Part shown: piece by piece, positions 6,987 to 16,449 of the stretch
Position numbering within the stretch: the stretch's first letter is position 1
Layout: every line of letters starts with the position of its first letter
From: Dehalococcoidales bacterium
GTDB taxonomy: Bacteria > Chloroflexota > Dehalococcoidia > Dehalococcoidales > UBA5627
NCBI GenBank assembly: GCA_041656115.1
Contig: JBBAED010000001.1
Location: 1-64,000, forward strand
DNA: 64,000 bases
Reading direction: 5' to 3'
Translations under genes and position numbers: made by a program
Notes under the pieces: model-generated
Seen by the model: only the letters and a program-made list of their open reading frames with translations
What the model was told of the DNA's origin: nothing
Databases searched by the model: none

Positions 6987-9122
6987 ATGAAAGTACTTCT
7001 GATTTTTCCCCCGGTATGGGCTCCTTACCGCCCGTACTTGGGGTTGCCGTCGCTTACGGCATATTTAAAAGAACACGGTGTGGATGTAATCCAAAAAGAT
7101 CTCAATATAGAGATTACGAATATGCTTTTGTCCCAAAAACATTTAGAAAGTGTAGGCAAGAAACTTAACGGGCGCTTTAACCTTATTAACTCTAAAAACA
7201 TGTTATCCGCAGGGATAGAACAGAAGTATTACAGTGATCTCTACAAAGCTAAGTCTTCCGCTCATTATCTTGCCGAAACAATTGAAGAATCTAAGAACGT
7301 GTTCCGGGGCAGTGATTTTTATGATATAAACAAGCTTTCTCGTGCGCGAGAAAAGCAGAAAAATGCCCAGAATATTGTATCTGTAAATAGTTTCCCGTCG
7401 GGGCAAGATTTATTTTGGCCGGTTAATATAAAATTTCATCGCACATATGCGGATATCAAGAAAATTACGGCAAATAGGGCGGAAAACCCATTTTATACCA
7501 TTTATGAAGACCATTTTATCCCTTATTTATTAAAAGAGAAACCGGATATAATCGGCATTTCTATTGTCGGAGAAACACAATGGGTTCCGGCGTTGACGCT
7601 TTCGCGCATGATTAAAAGCATTTATAAAAGAGGACATATTACAATCGGTGGCTACACAACTACCGTTCTGTCAGAATCGTTCGAAAAATACCCTGATCTT
7701 TTTACGACATTTTTTGATAGTGCAATAATTGATGAAGGAGAAATTCCTCTTCTGAAACTGGTTGAAGCTATCTCGAAAGGCAAATCTCTGTGTGAAGTCC
7801 CCAATTTGGTCTATGCGGACGGCGGAAAAGTCGTTTCAAACGAAGGGACGTTTCCCGAAGATGTAAATAACCTGCCTACCCCATGTTTTGATGGAATGCC
7901 GCTTGATTTGTACTTAAGCCCCGAACCTGTATTACCTATTCTCTCCTCGAGGGGCTGTTATTGGAGTAAATGCGCTTTTTGTTCTCATAACGAGGTTTAT
8001 AGGTGTAACTATCAGGTAAGAGATGCCAAGAAAGTTGTTGATGATATAAAGAAACTATCCGAATTGTATAACGTAAGACATTTCGCCTTTTCGGATGAAG
8101 CTATTTCCCCTGCTTCAGCAAATAGGTTATCCGACGAGATAATTCAAAGCGGGCTTGATATCAGGTGTTCAACAAATATTCGGCTGGAACCGCAGCTTAA
8201 ACCGGAGCTTTGCCAGAAGATGTATAAGGCCGGTTTCAGGTTATTGTACCTGGGGCTTGAATCGGGATCTAACCGTGTGCTTGACCATATGCAAAAAGGT
8301 ATCACCAAAGAAGTTGCCGCTGAGGTTTGTAAAAATCTGCATAATGCCGGGATTTGGGCGCATTTGTACACTTTCCTTGGGTTCCCTACCGAAACCAAAG
8401 AAGAAGCCCTTGAAACTATAGATTTCTTAATTGACAATAAAGATGTTGTTTCGTCGTTTTATATCGGGTCATTCCTGCTTAATAAGGGAGCAGTTATGCT
8501 AAAGCAACCCGAAAAATACGGGATTGCCGGTTTTGACAGCGGCCCTCATACTGATTTTAGTTTAGCGTTTAATCATGAGGTATCTTCAGGGTTATCTTTT
8601 GCTGAAGCGGACGAAATGAGTAAGAAATATCAGGCCGAAATAGTAAACAGCCGCCCCGGTAACGAAGTATTCAAAATAGATTACGAAGAAATTTTATTGT
8701 ATCTGTCACACTACGAAAAAACGGACCCATGGCTCCTATCCTTAGGAAAACCCGAAACCACAAACTTAGGAAACAGAGAGTCGGTAATTTCGGGCAAATC
8801 CATACCCGTTTTAAAACCGTATGTCATATTCGAAAGCATCAATTTTAACATTTTTGACATATTGAGTGGCGCGGTTGAAAGCCCTAAGTCTGCGCTACTT
8901 CCTCAAAAAATATCACTTGTATTTGACCCCGTTAAATCAAACATTCAAGCTATTAACCCGCTGTTTATTGAGATTTTAAAACTTTGTAACGGAATTAATT
9001 CTGTTTCTCAAATAGCTTATGAGTTATCCATGAATTACGATGGTGATGTGGATAAGATAGAACAAGATTGCACTCGCCTACTTGAGTTTTTGCTTGAAAA
9101 TGATATACTGGAAATGAGATGA
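6987..9122 (+). CDS. B12-binding-type radical SAM protein with C-terminal PqqD-like domain
   Basis: 711 residues, start ATG 6987. The N-terminal part has the cobalamin-binding radical SAM layout (MKVLLIFPPVWAPYRPYLGL, then KPDIIGISIVGETQW). The radical SAM core carries C324, C329 and C332, a CX4CX2C cluster motif rather than the common CX3CX2C. The last 70 or so residues (NPLFIEILKLCNGINSVSQI, ending LLENDILEMR) resemble PqqD, the leader-peptide-binding fold (RRE) of RiPP pathways. Such proteins often methylate or rearrange peptides or small molecules using SAM and cobalamin. The next gene overlaps by four bases (ATGA), so the two are translationally coupled. No obvious precursor peptide was found nearby. 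The substrate is unknown. Confidence 0.82.
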   Translation: MKVLLIFPPVWAPYRPYLGLPSLTAYLKEHGVDVIQKDLNIEITNMLLSQKHLESVGKKLNGRFNLINSKNMLSAGIEQKYYSDLYKAKSSAHYLAETIEESKNVFRGSDFYDINKLSRAREKQKNAQNIVSVNSFPSGQDLFWPVNIKFHRTYADIKKITANRAENPFYTIYEDHFIPYLLKEKPDIIGISIVGETQWVPALTLSRMIKSIYKRGHITIGGYTTTVLSESFEKYPDLFTTFFDSAIIDEGEIPLLKLVEAISKGKSLCEVPNLVYADGGKVVSNEGTFPEDVNNLPTPCFDGMPLDLYLSPEPVLPILSSRGCYWSKCAFCSHNEVYRCNYQVRDAKKVVDDIKKLSELYNVRHFAFSDEAISPASANRLSDEIIQSGLDIRCSTNIRLEPQLKPELCQKMYKAGFRLLYLGLESGSNRVLDHMQKGITKEVAAEVCKNLHNAGIWAHLYTFLGFPTETKEEALETIDFLIDNKDVVSSFYIGSFLLNKGAVMLKQPEKYGIAGFDSGPHTDFSLAFNHEVSSGLSFAEADEMSKKYQAEIVNSRPGNEVFKIDYEEILLYLSHYEKTDPWLLSLGKPETTNLGNRESVISGKSIPVLKPYVIFESINFNIFDILSGAVESPKSALLPQKISLVFDPVKSNIQAINPLFIEILKLCNGINSVSQIAYELSMNYDGDVDKIEQDCTRLLEFLLENDILEMR

Positions 9123-9373
9123 GTATTTCGGGTTTTATAATCGGGTCGGTTGCTGGACTTGGTTTCTTTATAACTAATTCCATGGCGAGTTATCGTATAA
9201 GCTACATTTTTTATATTATTGATTGGTTCAATTGGTTCACACTCCCGTTAGCTTTTACGGGTTTTGGCCTTTGCCTGGTGGGTGCCATAAAGGGGCCTCA
9301 TCGAGTCCTGGGAACTTTAGGGGCTTTGCTGTGTGCTGGTATAGCAGTGTTGAGTATTTCAAAGTTGGTGTAA
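9119..9373 (+). CDS. Small membrane protein coupled to the radical SAM gene
   Basis: 84 residues. Its ATG overlaps the TGA of the radical SAM gene, a standard sign of co-translation. Hydrophobic helices are evident near residues 5-20, 28-55 and 62-82, with little soluble sequence. It is not a recognised family. It could be a membrane partner of the radical SAM protein or a cytochrome subunit for the gene that follows 46 bases later. A modified precursor peptide is less likely because no leader/core division is visible. Confidence 0.6.
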   Translation: MSISGFIIGSVAGLGFFITNSMASYRISYIFYIIDWFNWFTLPLAFTGFGLCLVGAIKGPHRVLGTLGALLCAGIAVLSISKLV

Positions 9374-9419
9374 AATTAACCGAAAACAACGATGTGCCTC
9401 AAGGTTTTAGAGAGATTAA

Positions 9420-10502
9420 ATGAAATTACGGTCAATTAATTTTTATAATTATACAATGGATTTTCTCCTTTTGTATGGTTCGCTTACCCTCCTTTTTTCA
9501 AATATTGTGCTTTGGTTTGTTTTGCCGGCTAGTACCGGGCTTGGTGGTATTTATCGTTGTGATTACGGCTATACCGGTCAAGGCAGTGTCGGCAATATAG
9601 AAAAGGTTCTTAGCATCGGACGATTTGATTGGATTGAAGTTCATATTTGGATAGCGATTATATTGGCAATCATGGTTGTTGTTCATATTTTGATGCATTG
9701 GGATTGGAGTATTGAATCAATAAAGAGGGTAAAAAACTATACAAACACTAATAAAGTTGCGGCTTTAGAGCGTTATGTTGTAAATATTTTAATGGTCGTT
9801 TTTTCGGCCTTTGAGTTGCTTTCAGGTCTTGTTATTTGGCTTATTTTGCCACGTGGCCTCGGCTATCAAAATTTGGTTCATATTGGGGCCGGTCCTACAT
9901 TTTGGAACTTGCAGAGGGACGAGTGGCGTAATTTGCACGATTGGGCGGCCGTGGCCCTGGTTGCCTTAATTATAATCCACGTTATTATTCATTGGGATTG
10001 GATTACAAAGATTACCATGGGAAAGTTTAAGGGCAAAAAAACCAAAGACGCAACTGAAAAAGAGTGCCCACAGGTACTTTTGGATATAGATGATGGAATC
10101 AACAGAACCGGTTACAGTAAAAGGGCAGGGTTTTTGCTGGGGCTGTCAGGAGCTCTATCCTTTATACCGCTCCTGCTTTTTTTCCAAATTGATCAAATGG
10201 CAAGATACGGATTCATGCTGTATCTCATTCCACTCCCCCTTATTTGTTTTTTGGTTGCCCAAAAATGGCATCGTATTGGCGGAGCACTACTTACATTTGC
10301 GGGCGTTGCTTCCCTGTTGATTTATTATTATTTCCCAGTAGGTACGCGCTGGCAAGCCCCCGGGCTGTGGAGTAGTTCCTTTTGGGGGGAACTGACAATA
10401 GCCCTTCTTGTTACTATTCCTCTGATTATTTCCGGCATTATCTATCTTTTGCATGGTCAGGAAACGGCTCAATGTGAAGCGGAACAAAAACTTAGCACTT
10501 GA
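9420..10502 (+). CDS. Tandem DUF4405 cytochrome b-like membrane protein
   Basis: 360 residues, start ATG 9420. Two homologous halves each contain an amphipathic W-x-x-x-H start and a helix ending HxxxHWDW. Histidines fall at 75, 89 and 93 in the first half and 173, 187 and 191 in the second, the same 14 and 4 spacing. This is the DUF4405 pattern of putative haem b binding membrane proteins. A basic cytoplasmic loop (about residues 200-225) is followed by four more helices without a clear haem motif. It may carry electrons between quinone and the exported molybdoenzyme encoded upstream, but that link is inference from co-orientation. Confidence 0.78.
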   Translation: MKLRSINFYNYTMDFLLLYGSLTLLFSNIVLWFVLPASTGLGGIYRCDYGYTGQGSVGNIEKVLSIGRFDWIEVHIWIAIILAIMVVVHILMHWDWSIESIKRVKNYTNTNKVAALERYVVNILMVVFSAFELLSGLVIWLILPRGLGYQNLVHIGAGPTFWNLQRDEWRNLHDWAAVALVALIIIHVIIHWDWITKITMGKFKGKKTKDATEKECPQVLLDIDDGINRTGYSKRAGFLLGLSGALSFIPLLLFFQIDQMARYGFMLYLIPLPLICFLVAQKWHRIGGALLTFAGVASLLIYYYFPVGTRWQAPGLWSSSFWGELTIALLVTIPLIISGIIYLLHGQETAQCEAEQKLST

Positions 10503-10574
10503 TAATTTGTTATAGTAATATCTTAAAACTGCTAACATCGACACCCCTAGCCTCCAAAAAACTCCTGCAAAATA

Positions 10575-10604
10575 TTGACATTTAACCTTTCGGGTTCTTA
10601 TAAT
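10575..10604 (+). promoter_or_regulatory. Consensus sigma70 promoter for pyrG
   Basis: TTGACA (10575-10580) and TATAAT (10599-10604), both perfect consensus, with an 18-base spacer. The transcript would have a leader of about 130 bases before pyrG. This marks the start of a new unit after the molybdoenzyme cluster. Confidence 0.85.
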
Positions 10605-10742
10605 AAAAGAAACCCTTTCTTTTGAAGCCCCTATGTTTGTTATTACTAGGTACTCCGTTGTATTTAAATTCCAAGATTCATGCAAATCGTGTGAAGGTAT
10701 AGAAGTGCAAAATTTATTGAAATTTGGGGAGCAGTTTTTTAT

Positions 10743-12371
10743 ATGTCAAAGTATATCTTTGTAACCGGCGGCGTTGTTAGCTCCGTTGGCAAGGGCATTG
10801 CAGTTGCTTCTATCGGTAACATTCTCAAAAGCCGCGGCCTTAGTGTCTCGGTACTTAAAATGGACCCCTACCTTAATGTTGACCCCGGTAACATGTCACC
10901 CTATCAGCACGGCGAAGTTTTTATTACCAAAGACGGTGCTGAAACAGACCTTGATCTCGGCAATTACGAACGCTTTATTGATATTGAGCTCACCGCGAAT
11001 TCCAGCGTCAGCTCCGGGCAAATCTACAGCTCCGTAATTACCAAAGAGAGGCGCGGAGATTACGGCGGCGGCACTATCCAGGTAGTTCCGCATCTGACCG
11101 GTGAAATCAAACAGCGTTTCAAAGCGCTTTCGGAAAAATCGCAGTCCGATGTAATCTTAGTGGAAGTCGGCGGTACCGTCGGCGATATCGAAGGCCAGCC
11201 ATTTTTGGAAGCCATCAGGCAAATGCGTAAGGATGTCGGGCGAGATAATGTGCTTTACATTCATGTAACGCTGCTGCCGTACATCAATTCCACCAAAGAG
11301 CTAAAAACAAAACCCACACAGCACAGCGTCAACGAACTCAGGCGAATCGGTATTCAGCCGGATGTTATTATTTGCCGCAGTGATATTCCAATCCCCGACA
11401 GCATTCGCGATAAAATCTCCCTTTTCTGTGATGTAGATTTGGAAGCCGTTATTCCTTTGCTTACTGTTTCCACCATATACGAAGTCCCCATAGTTTTGGA
11501 AGAGTTCGGGATGACCGAGTTAATTGTAAAGCGTTTGCATTTAAAAGAAGCCGGCGGCCCCGACCTTTCGCTTTGGAAAGACATGGTTTCCTATATCAAT
11601 TCACCTTGCGAGGAAGTTAATATCGCTCTGGTAGGGAAGTACGTTGAGCTTGAAGATGCTTATTATTCCGTGCGTGAGTCTTTATGCCACGCCGGGTTCT
11701 ATCATAAAAGAAAAATCAACCTGAATTGGGTTCATTCGGAGGATTTGGCAAAAGAAGGCGGCGAATCCCTGCTGCGCCATGCGCAAGGCATTATTGTCCC
11801 CGGTGCATTCGACACCTGCGGCATTGAAGGCATGGTTAAGGCTGCCGAGTATGCCAGACAGCATAAAGTCCCTTATTTTGGCATCTGCTTCGGCATGCAG
11901 GCGATGGTAACGGAGCTGGCGAGCGCTTCCATAAAATCCGGAGCCGCTAACTTCGGCGAAGCCGCCGCCAAGGCGGATATTGAATCCTTATCCAAGCAGC
12001 TTTTTAGCAGCGATAACGGCAACCCCATGCGGGTCGGCGAGTACCCTTGCAAGTTAATCCCCGGCACAATTGCCGCTTCGCTTTACGGCCAAGCAGAAAT
12101 CGGTGAACGCCACCGCTATCGTTACGAGTTTAATAACGAATACCGCGACGCGCTTGCCGCTGCCGGTTTGGTTTACAGCGGCTTATCTCCCGACGATAAG
12201 CTGGTTGAGATATACGAAATGCAAGATCACGTATGGATGCTGGGATGCCATTTTCATCCCGAGTTCCTTTCGCGCCCCGGCCGCCCCCATCCCCTCTTCC
12301 GCGGCTTTATCGGCGCTGCCAAAGATATACTGCGCGAGGGCGCACAGCCGTCGCTGCCTTTAAATTCATAA
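10743..12371 (+). CDS. pyrG: CTP synthase
   Basis: Makes CTP from UTP, ATP and glutamine in the cytoplasm. 542 residues, normal full length. The synthetase domain opens with [17 protein letters not shown] and includes the [20 protein letters not shown] block. The C-terminal class I glutamine amidotransferase domain has the nucleophile Cys382 in FGICFGMQ and the His505/Glu507 pair in HFHPEF. It has its own consensus promoter upstream, and a transaldolase gene follows after 13 bases, so the two are probably co-transcribed. Nothing is missing. Confidence 0.97.
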   Translation: MSKYIFVTGGVVSSVGKGIAVASIGNILKSRGLSVSVLKMDPYLNVDPGNMSPYQHGEVFITKDGAETDLDLGNYERFIDIELTANSSVSSGQIYSSVITKERRGDYGGGTIQVVPHLTGEIKQRFKALSEKSQSDVILVEVGGTVGDIEGQPFLEAIRQMRKDVGRDNVLYIHVTLLPYINSTKELKTKPTQHSVNELRRIGIQPDVIICRSDIPIPDSIRDKISLFCDVDLEAVIPLLTVSTIYEVPIVLEEFGMTELIVKRLHLKEAGGPDLSLWKDMVSYINSPCEEVNIALVGKYVELEDAYYSVRESLCHAGFYHKRKINLNWVHSEDLAKEGGESLLRHAQGIIVPGAFDTCGIEGMVKAAEYARQHKVPYFGICFGMQAMVTELASASIKSGAANFGEAAAKADIESLSKQLFSSDNGNPMRVGEYPCKLIPGTIAASLYGQAEIGERHRYRYEFNNEYRDALAAAGLVYSGLSPDDKLVEIYEMQDHVWMLGCHFHPEFLSRPGRPHPLFRGFIGAAKDILREGAQPSLPLNS

Positions 12372-12384
12372 TACGGAGCAGGAA

Positions 12385-13098
12385 ATGAAATTATTTTTAG
12401 ATACAGCCAATATCGAACAAATACAGCAGGGCGTCAAACTGGGGGTAATTTCAGGGGTCACCACCAATCCGACGCTGGTGGCCAAAGAGGGGCATCTTGA
12501 TTACAAATCGGTTGTAAAGCAAATTTGCGCGATTGTTCCCGGGCCTGTTTCGGCCGAAGTTGTTGTTGAGGGTACCTCCGCAATGATTGAGCAAGCCAAA
12601 GAAATTGCTTCTTGGGCCGAGAATGTCGTTATCAAAATACCGGCAACGGCTGAAGGGTTGGAAGTAACCTCGGCACTGGCTCGGGATCATATCAAAGTTA
12701 ATATGACGCTCGTCTTTTCCGCTAATCAAGCGCTGCTTGCCGCGTTGGCCGGAGCCTCATATGTCAGCCCCTTTGTCGGCAGGTTAGACGATATCGGCAC
12801 CGACGGAATGCTGTTGGTTAAGGATATTGTTGATATCTTTAAGGCTTATAACTTGACAACGAAGGTAATTGCTGCTAGTATTCGACATCCACAGCATTGT
12901 TTAGCGGCTGCTAAAACGGGAGCCCAGATTGCAACTGTTCCCTACGGAGTTCTTACCCAAATGATAAAGCATCCGCTTACCGATATCGGAATTGAGCGTT
13001 TCTTTGCCGATTGGCGTAAGGTGTCTGAGGCTAAGGCTGAAGTCAAAGCTGAAGCCGAAGTTGAAAATGAAACCGACACCGAAGCTGGCGAGGTTTAA
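12385..13098 (+). CDS. tal: Transaldolase / fructose-6-phosphate aldolase-like (short type)
   Basis: Transfers a three-carbon dihydroxyacetone unit between sugar phosphates in the non-oxidative pentose phosphate pathway, or cleaves fructose 6-phosphate. 237 residues. The N-terminus [14 protein letters not shown] and the Schiff-base lysine region [12 protein letters not shown] are typical of the short MipB/TalC group. Residues after about 214 form an extra tail of repeated Lys/Ala/Glu ([20 protein letters not shown]) not needed for the barrel. It is 13 bases downstream of pyrG. Transaldolase and aldolase activities cannot be told apart from the sequence by eye. Confidence 0.93.
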   Translation: MKLFLDTANIEQIQQGVKLGVISGVTTNPTLVAKEGHLDYKSVVKQICAIVPGPVSAEVVVEGTSAMIEQAKEIASWAENVVIKIPATAEGLEVTSALARDHIKVNMTLVFSANQALLAALAGASYVSPFVGRLDDIGTDGMLLVKDIVDIFKAYNLTTKVIAASIRHPQHCLAAAKTGAQIATVPYGVLTQMIKHPLTDIGIERFFADWRKVSEAKAEVKAEAEVENETDTEAGEV

Positions 13099-13114
13099 TT
13101 CGTTATTTGGTTGC

Positions 13115-13345
13115 CGTTATGGTTCGACAAGCCCGTGCATCCTGAGCCTATCGAAGGACGCGAACGGCTGAAGATAACCACGAACGGTGGGGCTTTTCTC
13201 GTTCGCCCTGAGCTTGTCGAAGGGTTAAACGAACGAGAGGGAAAACGAAGATGCTGTTCGGTTGCCGTTATGGTTCGACAAGCTCACCATGAACGGCTAA
13301 AAGGCTCGTGCATCCTGAGTCTGTCGAAGGACACGAACGGCGGGG
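13115..13345. repeat. Intergenic block of B-family repeats before rho
   Basis: Several B-type hairpins (TGGT-core-ACCA and CCCT-core-AGGG forms) in both orientations, some degenerate (CATCCTGAGCCTATCGAAGG). The block fills most of the gap between the transaldolase and rho genes. No gene is supported here. Confidence 0.8.
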
Positions 13346-13419
13346 GGAACCCGAAAACACTAATTTATCATATTTGATTTAAATAAATAATAATAAACTC
13401 GAACTCAGAAGCTAACTGT

Positions 13420-13473
13420 CCTCTTATTTAGATATCCGAAAAACACATTTAGGGGTTAATGTCTAAAAGAGGG
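13420..13473 (+). promoter_or_regulatory. Long stem in the rho leader
   Basis: CCTCTTATTTAGA at the left pairs with TCTAAAAGAGG at the right with one bulge across about 27 bases. It lies 50 bases before the rho start codon. rho genes are often autoregulated through their leaders in other bacteria; a role in that here is inference. Confidence 0.4.
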
Positions 13474-13522
13474 GATACGAGTCGGTCTTGGGGAGGTACA
13501 GAGAAAAAGAAAGAGGAAAGCT

Positions 13523-14785
13523 ATGGAAATCAGTCAGTTAGAAAATAAAAGCAGAGAAGAGCTCTTAGAGCTGGCAAAAGAAAGCGGGCTCACCAGTTGC
13601 TCGGGGTTACGCAAGCAAGAACTTGTTATGAGGCTTTTGCAAGCCAACGCCGAACAGCAGGGCAACCTCTTCTGCAGCGGTATTCTGGATATTATGGCCG
13701 ATGGCTATGGCTTTTTAAGGCAGTCCTCGTTACTGCCAAGCTCCTCCGATATTTATGTCTCCCAGTCGCAAATCCGCCGCTTTGGGTTACGCACCGGCGA
13801 TTACGTCGTCGGGCAGGGGCGGCCGGCAAAAGCCGGCGAGAAGTATTACAGCCTTCTGCGAGTCGAAGCGATTAACGACCTCAACCCCGAAATATCCAAA
13901 ACCCGTCCTTTCTTTAATTCTCTTGTTCCAATCTACCCCGATAAACTGATAAACCTCGAAACAACCCCCGACAACCTCTCCACCCGTTTAATTAACCTAA
14001 TCGCCCCGGTTGGGCGCGGACAGCGCGGTCTGATTGTAGCGCCGCCTAAAGCCGGTAAAACAATGCTTCTCAAGAAAATTGCCAATGCCGCCACTACCAA
14101 TTACAGCGATATCCATCTGATTGTCTGCTTAATCGGCGAGCGTCCCGAAGAAGTTACCGATATGCAGCGTTCCGTCAAGGGGCAGGTTATTGCCGCCACT
14201 TTTGACGAGCCGGTTGAAAATCACACCCGCGTTGCGGAATTAACCCTTGATATCGCTAAAAGAATGGTTGAAGCGGGCAAAGATGTCCTTTTGGTGCTTG
14301 ACGGTATTACCCGCTTAACCCGAGCCTATAACCTGGCAATGCCCTCCAGCGGCCGTACACTTTCGGGCGGTATTGACCCCGTTGCCTTGCATCCGGCCAA
14401 AAAGTTTTTCGGTGCGGCGCGTAATGTTGAGGGGAACGGCAGTTTAACAATCCTTGCCACTTGTCTTGTTGATACCGGCAGCCGTATGGACGACCTTATC
14501 TATGAAGAATTTAAGGGCACCGGCAATATGGAACTGCATCTTGACCGCCGTCTTGCCGAGCGCGGTGTTTATCCGGCGATTGATATTAACCGCAGCGGTA
14601 CCCGCCGTGATGATTTGCTGATGGATTCGGAAACGATTCGTCAGGTACAGCTTTTAAAGAGGATGATGTCCTTAATCAGCGCCGATGCGACCAATACGGT
14701 CGAGACTACGGAGCGTGTACTGGAACGCCTGCGCAAAACTCAAACCAACGCCGAGTTCTTGGCGAAGTTAACCAAAGAGAAATAG
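13523..14785 (+). CDS. rho: Transcription termination factor Rho
   Basis: Hexameric RNA-dependent ATPase that ends transcription. 420 residues, usual length. A Rho-N SAP-like domain (residues 1-45) is followed by an RNA-binding cold-shock fold ([15 protein letters not shown]) and a RecA-type ATPase with Walker [14 protein letters not shown] and the [10 protein letters not shown] block. The C-terminal Q/R loops are intact ([10 protein letters not shown]). It is a single gene flanked by repeat blocks on both sides. Confidence 0.97.
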   Translation: MEISQLENKSREELLELAKESGLTSCSGLRKQELVMRLLQANAEQQGNLFCSGILDIMADGYGFLRQSSLLPSSSDIYVSQSQIRRFGLRTGDYVVGQGRPAKAGEKYYSLLRVEAINDLNPEISKTRPFFNSLVPIYPDKLINLETTPDNLSTRLINLIAPVGRGQRGLIVAPPKAGKTMLLKKIANAATTNYSDIHLIVCLIGERPEEVTDMQRSVKGQVIAATFDEPVENHTRVAELTLDIAKRMVEAGKDVLLVLDGITRLTRAYNLAMPSSGRTLSGGIDPVALHPAKKFFGAARNVEGNGSLTILATCLVDTGSRMDDLIYEEFKGTGNMELHLDRRLAERGVYPAIDINRSGTRRDDLLMDSETIRQVQLLKRMMSLISADATNTVETTERVLERLRKTQTNAEFLAKLTKEK

Positions 14786-14808
14786 GCTTTTCGGATTGCC
14801 CCCCAAAA

Positions 14809-15083
14809 AGAAACGTCTTTGCGAGGAAGAAGCGTTAGCGAACAACGTTGCAATCTCTTACCCCCCGTCTTTGCGAGGAGGGAGCCGTTAGGCGAATGAC
14901 GTGGCAATCTCGTTCCCACCGCCGTCTTTGCGAGGAAGGAGCCGTAAGGCGAATGACGTGGCAATCTCCAACAAATGGAATACCTCTTTGATTTATTAGA
15001 GATTGCTTCGCCTTCCCTTCGGGAATGGTCTCGCAAAGACAGAAGAGTATTGCTTCGCTACGCTCGCAAAGACAAAAGAAGTA
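14809..15083. repeat. C-family repeat block upstream of a GIY-YIG gene
   Basis: Three long-arm C units (GTCTTTGCGAGG to GCAATCTC) start near 14813, 14867 and 14925. A spacer and inverted short arms (GAGATTGCTTCGC to CTCGCAAAGAC) follow, ending by about 15083. One short arm has an enlarged internal hairpin (CCTTCCCTTCGGGAATGG). The block abuts the leader of the gene at 15152. Confidence 0.85.
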
Positions 15084-15151
15084 CGCAAAGACAAGTATTG
15101 TTGTCAAACCCCCCACAAATAAGCTTAAATAAACAGCAAAAAGAGCACCTC

Positions 15152-15439
15152 ATGGAAAAACAATATTACATATATATAATGGCCAACGAACGTAACACCA
15201 CCGTCTATACAGGCGTGACCGGTGACCTCAAAAAGAGAGTCTACGAACATAAAGGGAACTTCGTGGACGGGTTTACCAAAAGGTACAATGTCCACAAATT
15301 GGTATATTACGAGGTGTCCCAAAGTGTGGTTAGTGCCATTGAAAGAGAAAAGCAGATAAAGGGTAGGAGCAGGGCGTATAAAAACGAGTTGATTAATCAG
15401 TTTAATCCTGATTGGCGGGATTTATATGAGGAGTTATAA
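15152..15439 (+). CDS. Single-domain GIY-YIG nuclease (UPF0213/YhbQ-like)
   Basis: 95 residues, taken from ATG 15152; a longer in-frame extension runs back into repeats and is not credible. The GIY-YIG core is intact: YYIYIMANE (degenerate GIY), VYTGVTGDLKKRVYEHK (YIG-like YTG with catalytic Arg) and a conserved Glu in AIEREKQIKG. These small proteins cleave DNA, possibly at branched or repeat structures; cellular roles are poorly known. It is flanked on both sides by C-family repeats, and a homologue of the same length occurs at 17206-17493 inside A-family repeat sequence. Confidence 0.85.
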   Translation: MEKQYYIYIMANERNTTVYTGVTGDLKKRVYEHKGNFVDGFTKRYNVHKLVYYEVSQSVVSAIEREKQIKGRSRAYKNELINQFNPDWRDLYEEL

Positions 15440-15445
15440 GTCATA

Positions 15446-15835
15446 TCGTCTTTGCGAGGAGAGAGCCGTTAGGCGAGTGACGTGGCAATCTTGCCCCTCG
15501 CCGTCTTTGCGAGGAGTGAGCCGCCAGGCGAATGACGTGGCAATCTCCAAGGAATTTAATCTATATGAGATTGCTTCGCTGCGCTCGCAAAGACAAAGGT
15601 ACATTTATATGAGATTCTTCGCTTCGCTCTGAAAGACAAAAGAAGGATTGCTTCGCTGCGCTCGCAAAGACAATGGTATATCTATATGAGATTCTTCGCT
15701 TCGCTCTGAAAGACAGGGGAGGATTGCTTCGCTGCGCTCGCAAATACAGAGGTATATTCATATGAGATTCTTCGCTTCGCTCGCAAAGGCAGAGGTGTAT
15801 TTATATGAGATTCTTCGCTTCGCTCTGAAAGACAT
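15446..15835. repeat. C-family repeat block downstream of the GIY-YIG gene
   Basis: A long arm near 15449, a full 92-bp C element at 15503-15594, then alternating short arms of the two types (GATTGCTTCGCTGCGCTC and GATTCTTCGCTTCGCTC) separated by near-identical linkers TATATGAGATT. No gene supported. Confidence 0.85.
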
Positions 15836-15897
15836 TTGCTCCCCCCCTTGCCATTCCCCACCCCGTTTCCCTATAATAAAACCTCGAGGTAACTGTT

Positions 15898-16449
15898 ATG
15901 ATTATAGTGGCATTGGTAGGCATGACCGGGGCGGGCAAGTCCGAAGCCGCCCATTTTTTTACCGAGATGGGTTTTGCCAAAATCCGTTTCGGCGACATCA
16001 CCGATCAAGAAATCCAAAGGCGCGGCCTGATCTTAAATGAGGAAAACGAGCGTGCCGTTCGTGAGGGCTTTCGCAAGGAGCACGGCATGGCAGCATATGC
16101 CATCCTTAATCTTCCGCGGATTGAACAAGCGCGCAAGACTTCTCCGGTTATTATCGACGGTCTTTATTCTTGGGAAGAGTATAAAATCCTCAAAGATTAC
16201 TTCGGCGCCGATTTTTCCGTTGCCGCCGTCTATGCCAGCCCCCAAACGCGCTACCAACGTCTTGAAATACGCCAAGTCCGTCCGCTGACGTCCGCCGAAG
16301 CGGCAGGGCGCGATGAGGCTGAAATCACCAACATCAACAAGGGCGGGCCGATTGCCATCGCCGATTATACAATTGTTAACGAGGGCACCATCGCCGATTT
16401 GGAAGAAGAAGTTCAAAAGGCGTTCGCATTTCTTACGGAGGCAAAATGA
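15898..16449 (+). CDS. P-loop kinase of the UPF0200 / dephospho-CoA-kinase-like group
   Basis: 183 residues, start ATG 15898. Walker A is [14 protein letters not shown] (residues 8-21), followed by [14 protein letters not shown] and a [14 protein letters not shown] block as in archaeal UPF0200 proteins, which resemble dephospho-CoA and nucleoside monophosphate kinases. The substrate is not established. Its stop overlaps the start of the dCMP deaminase gene (ATGA), so the two are coupled, which hints at a nucleotide substrate. It is probably not the standard CoaE because the CoaE signature is absent. Confidence 0.75.
   Translation: MIIVALVGMTGAGKSEAAHFFTEMGFAKIRFGDITDQEIQRRGLILNEENERAVREGFRKEHGMAAYAILNLPRIEQARKTSPVIIDGLYSWEEYKILKDYFGADFSVAAVYASPQTRYQRLEIRQVRPLTSAEAAGRDEAEITNINKGGPIAIADYTIVNEGTIADLEEEVQKAFAFLTEAK

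Noticed and set aside
13597..13949. Overlapping plus-strand frames within rho
   Set aside because: Shadow frames inside a well-supported full-length rho gene.
14975..15151. N-terminal extension of the first GIY-YIG protein
   Set aside because: The extension is translated C-repeat sequence; the GIY-YIG fold begins right after ATG 15152.
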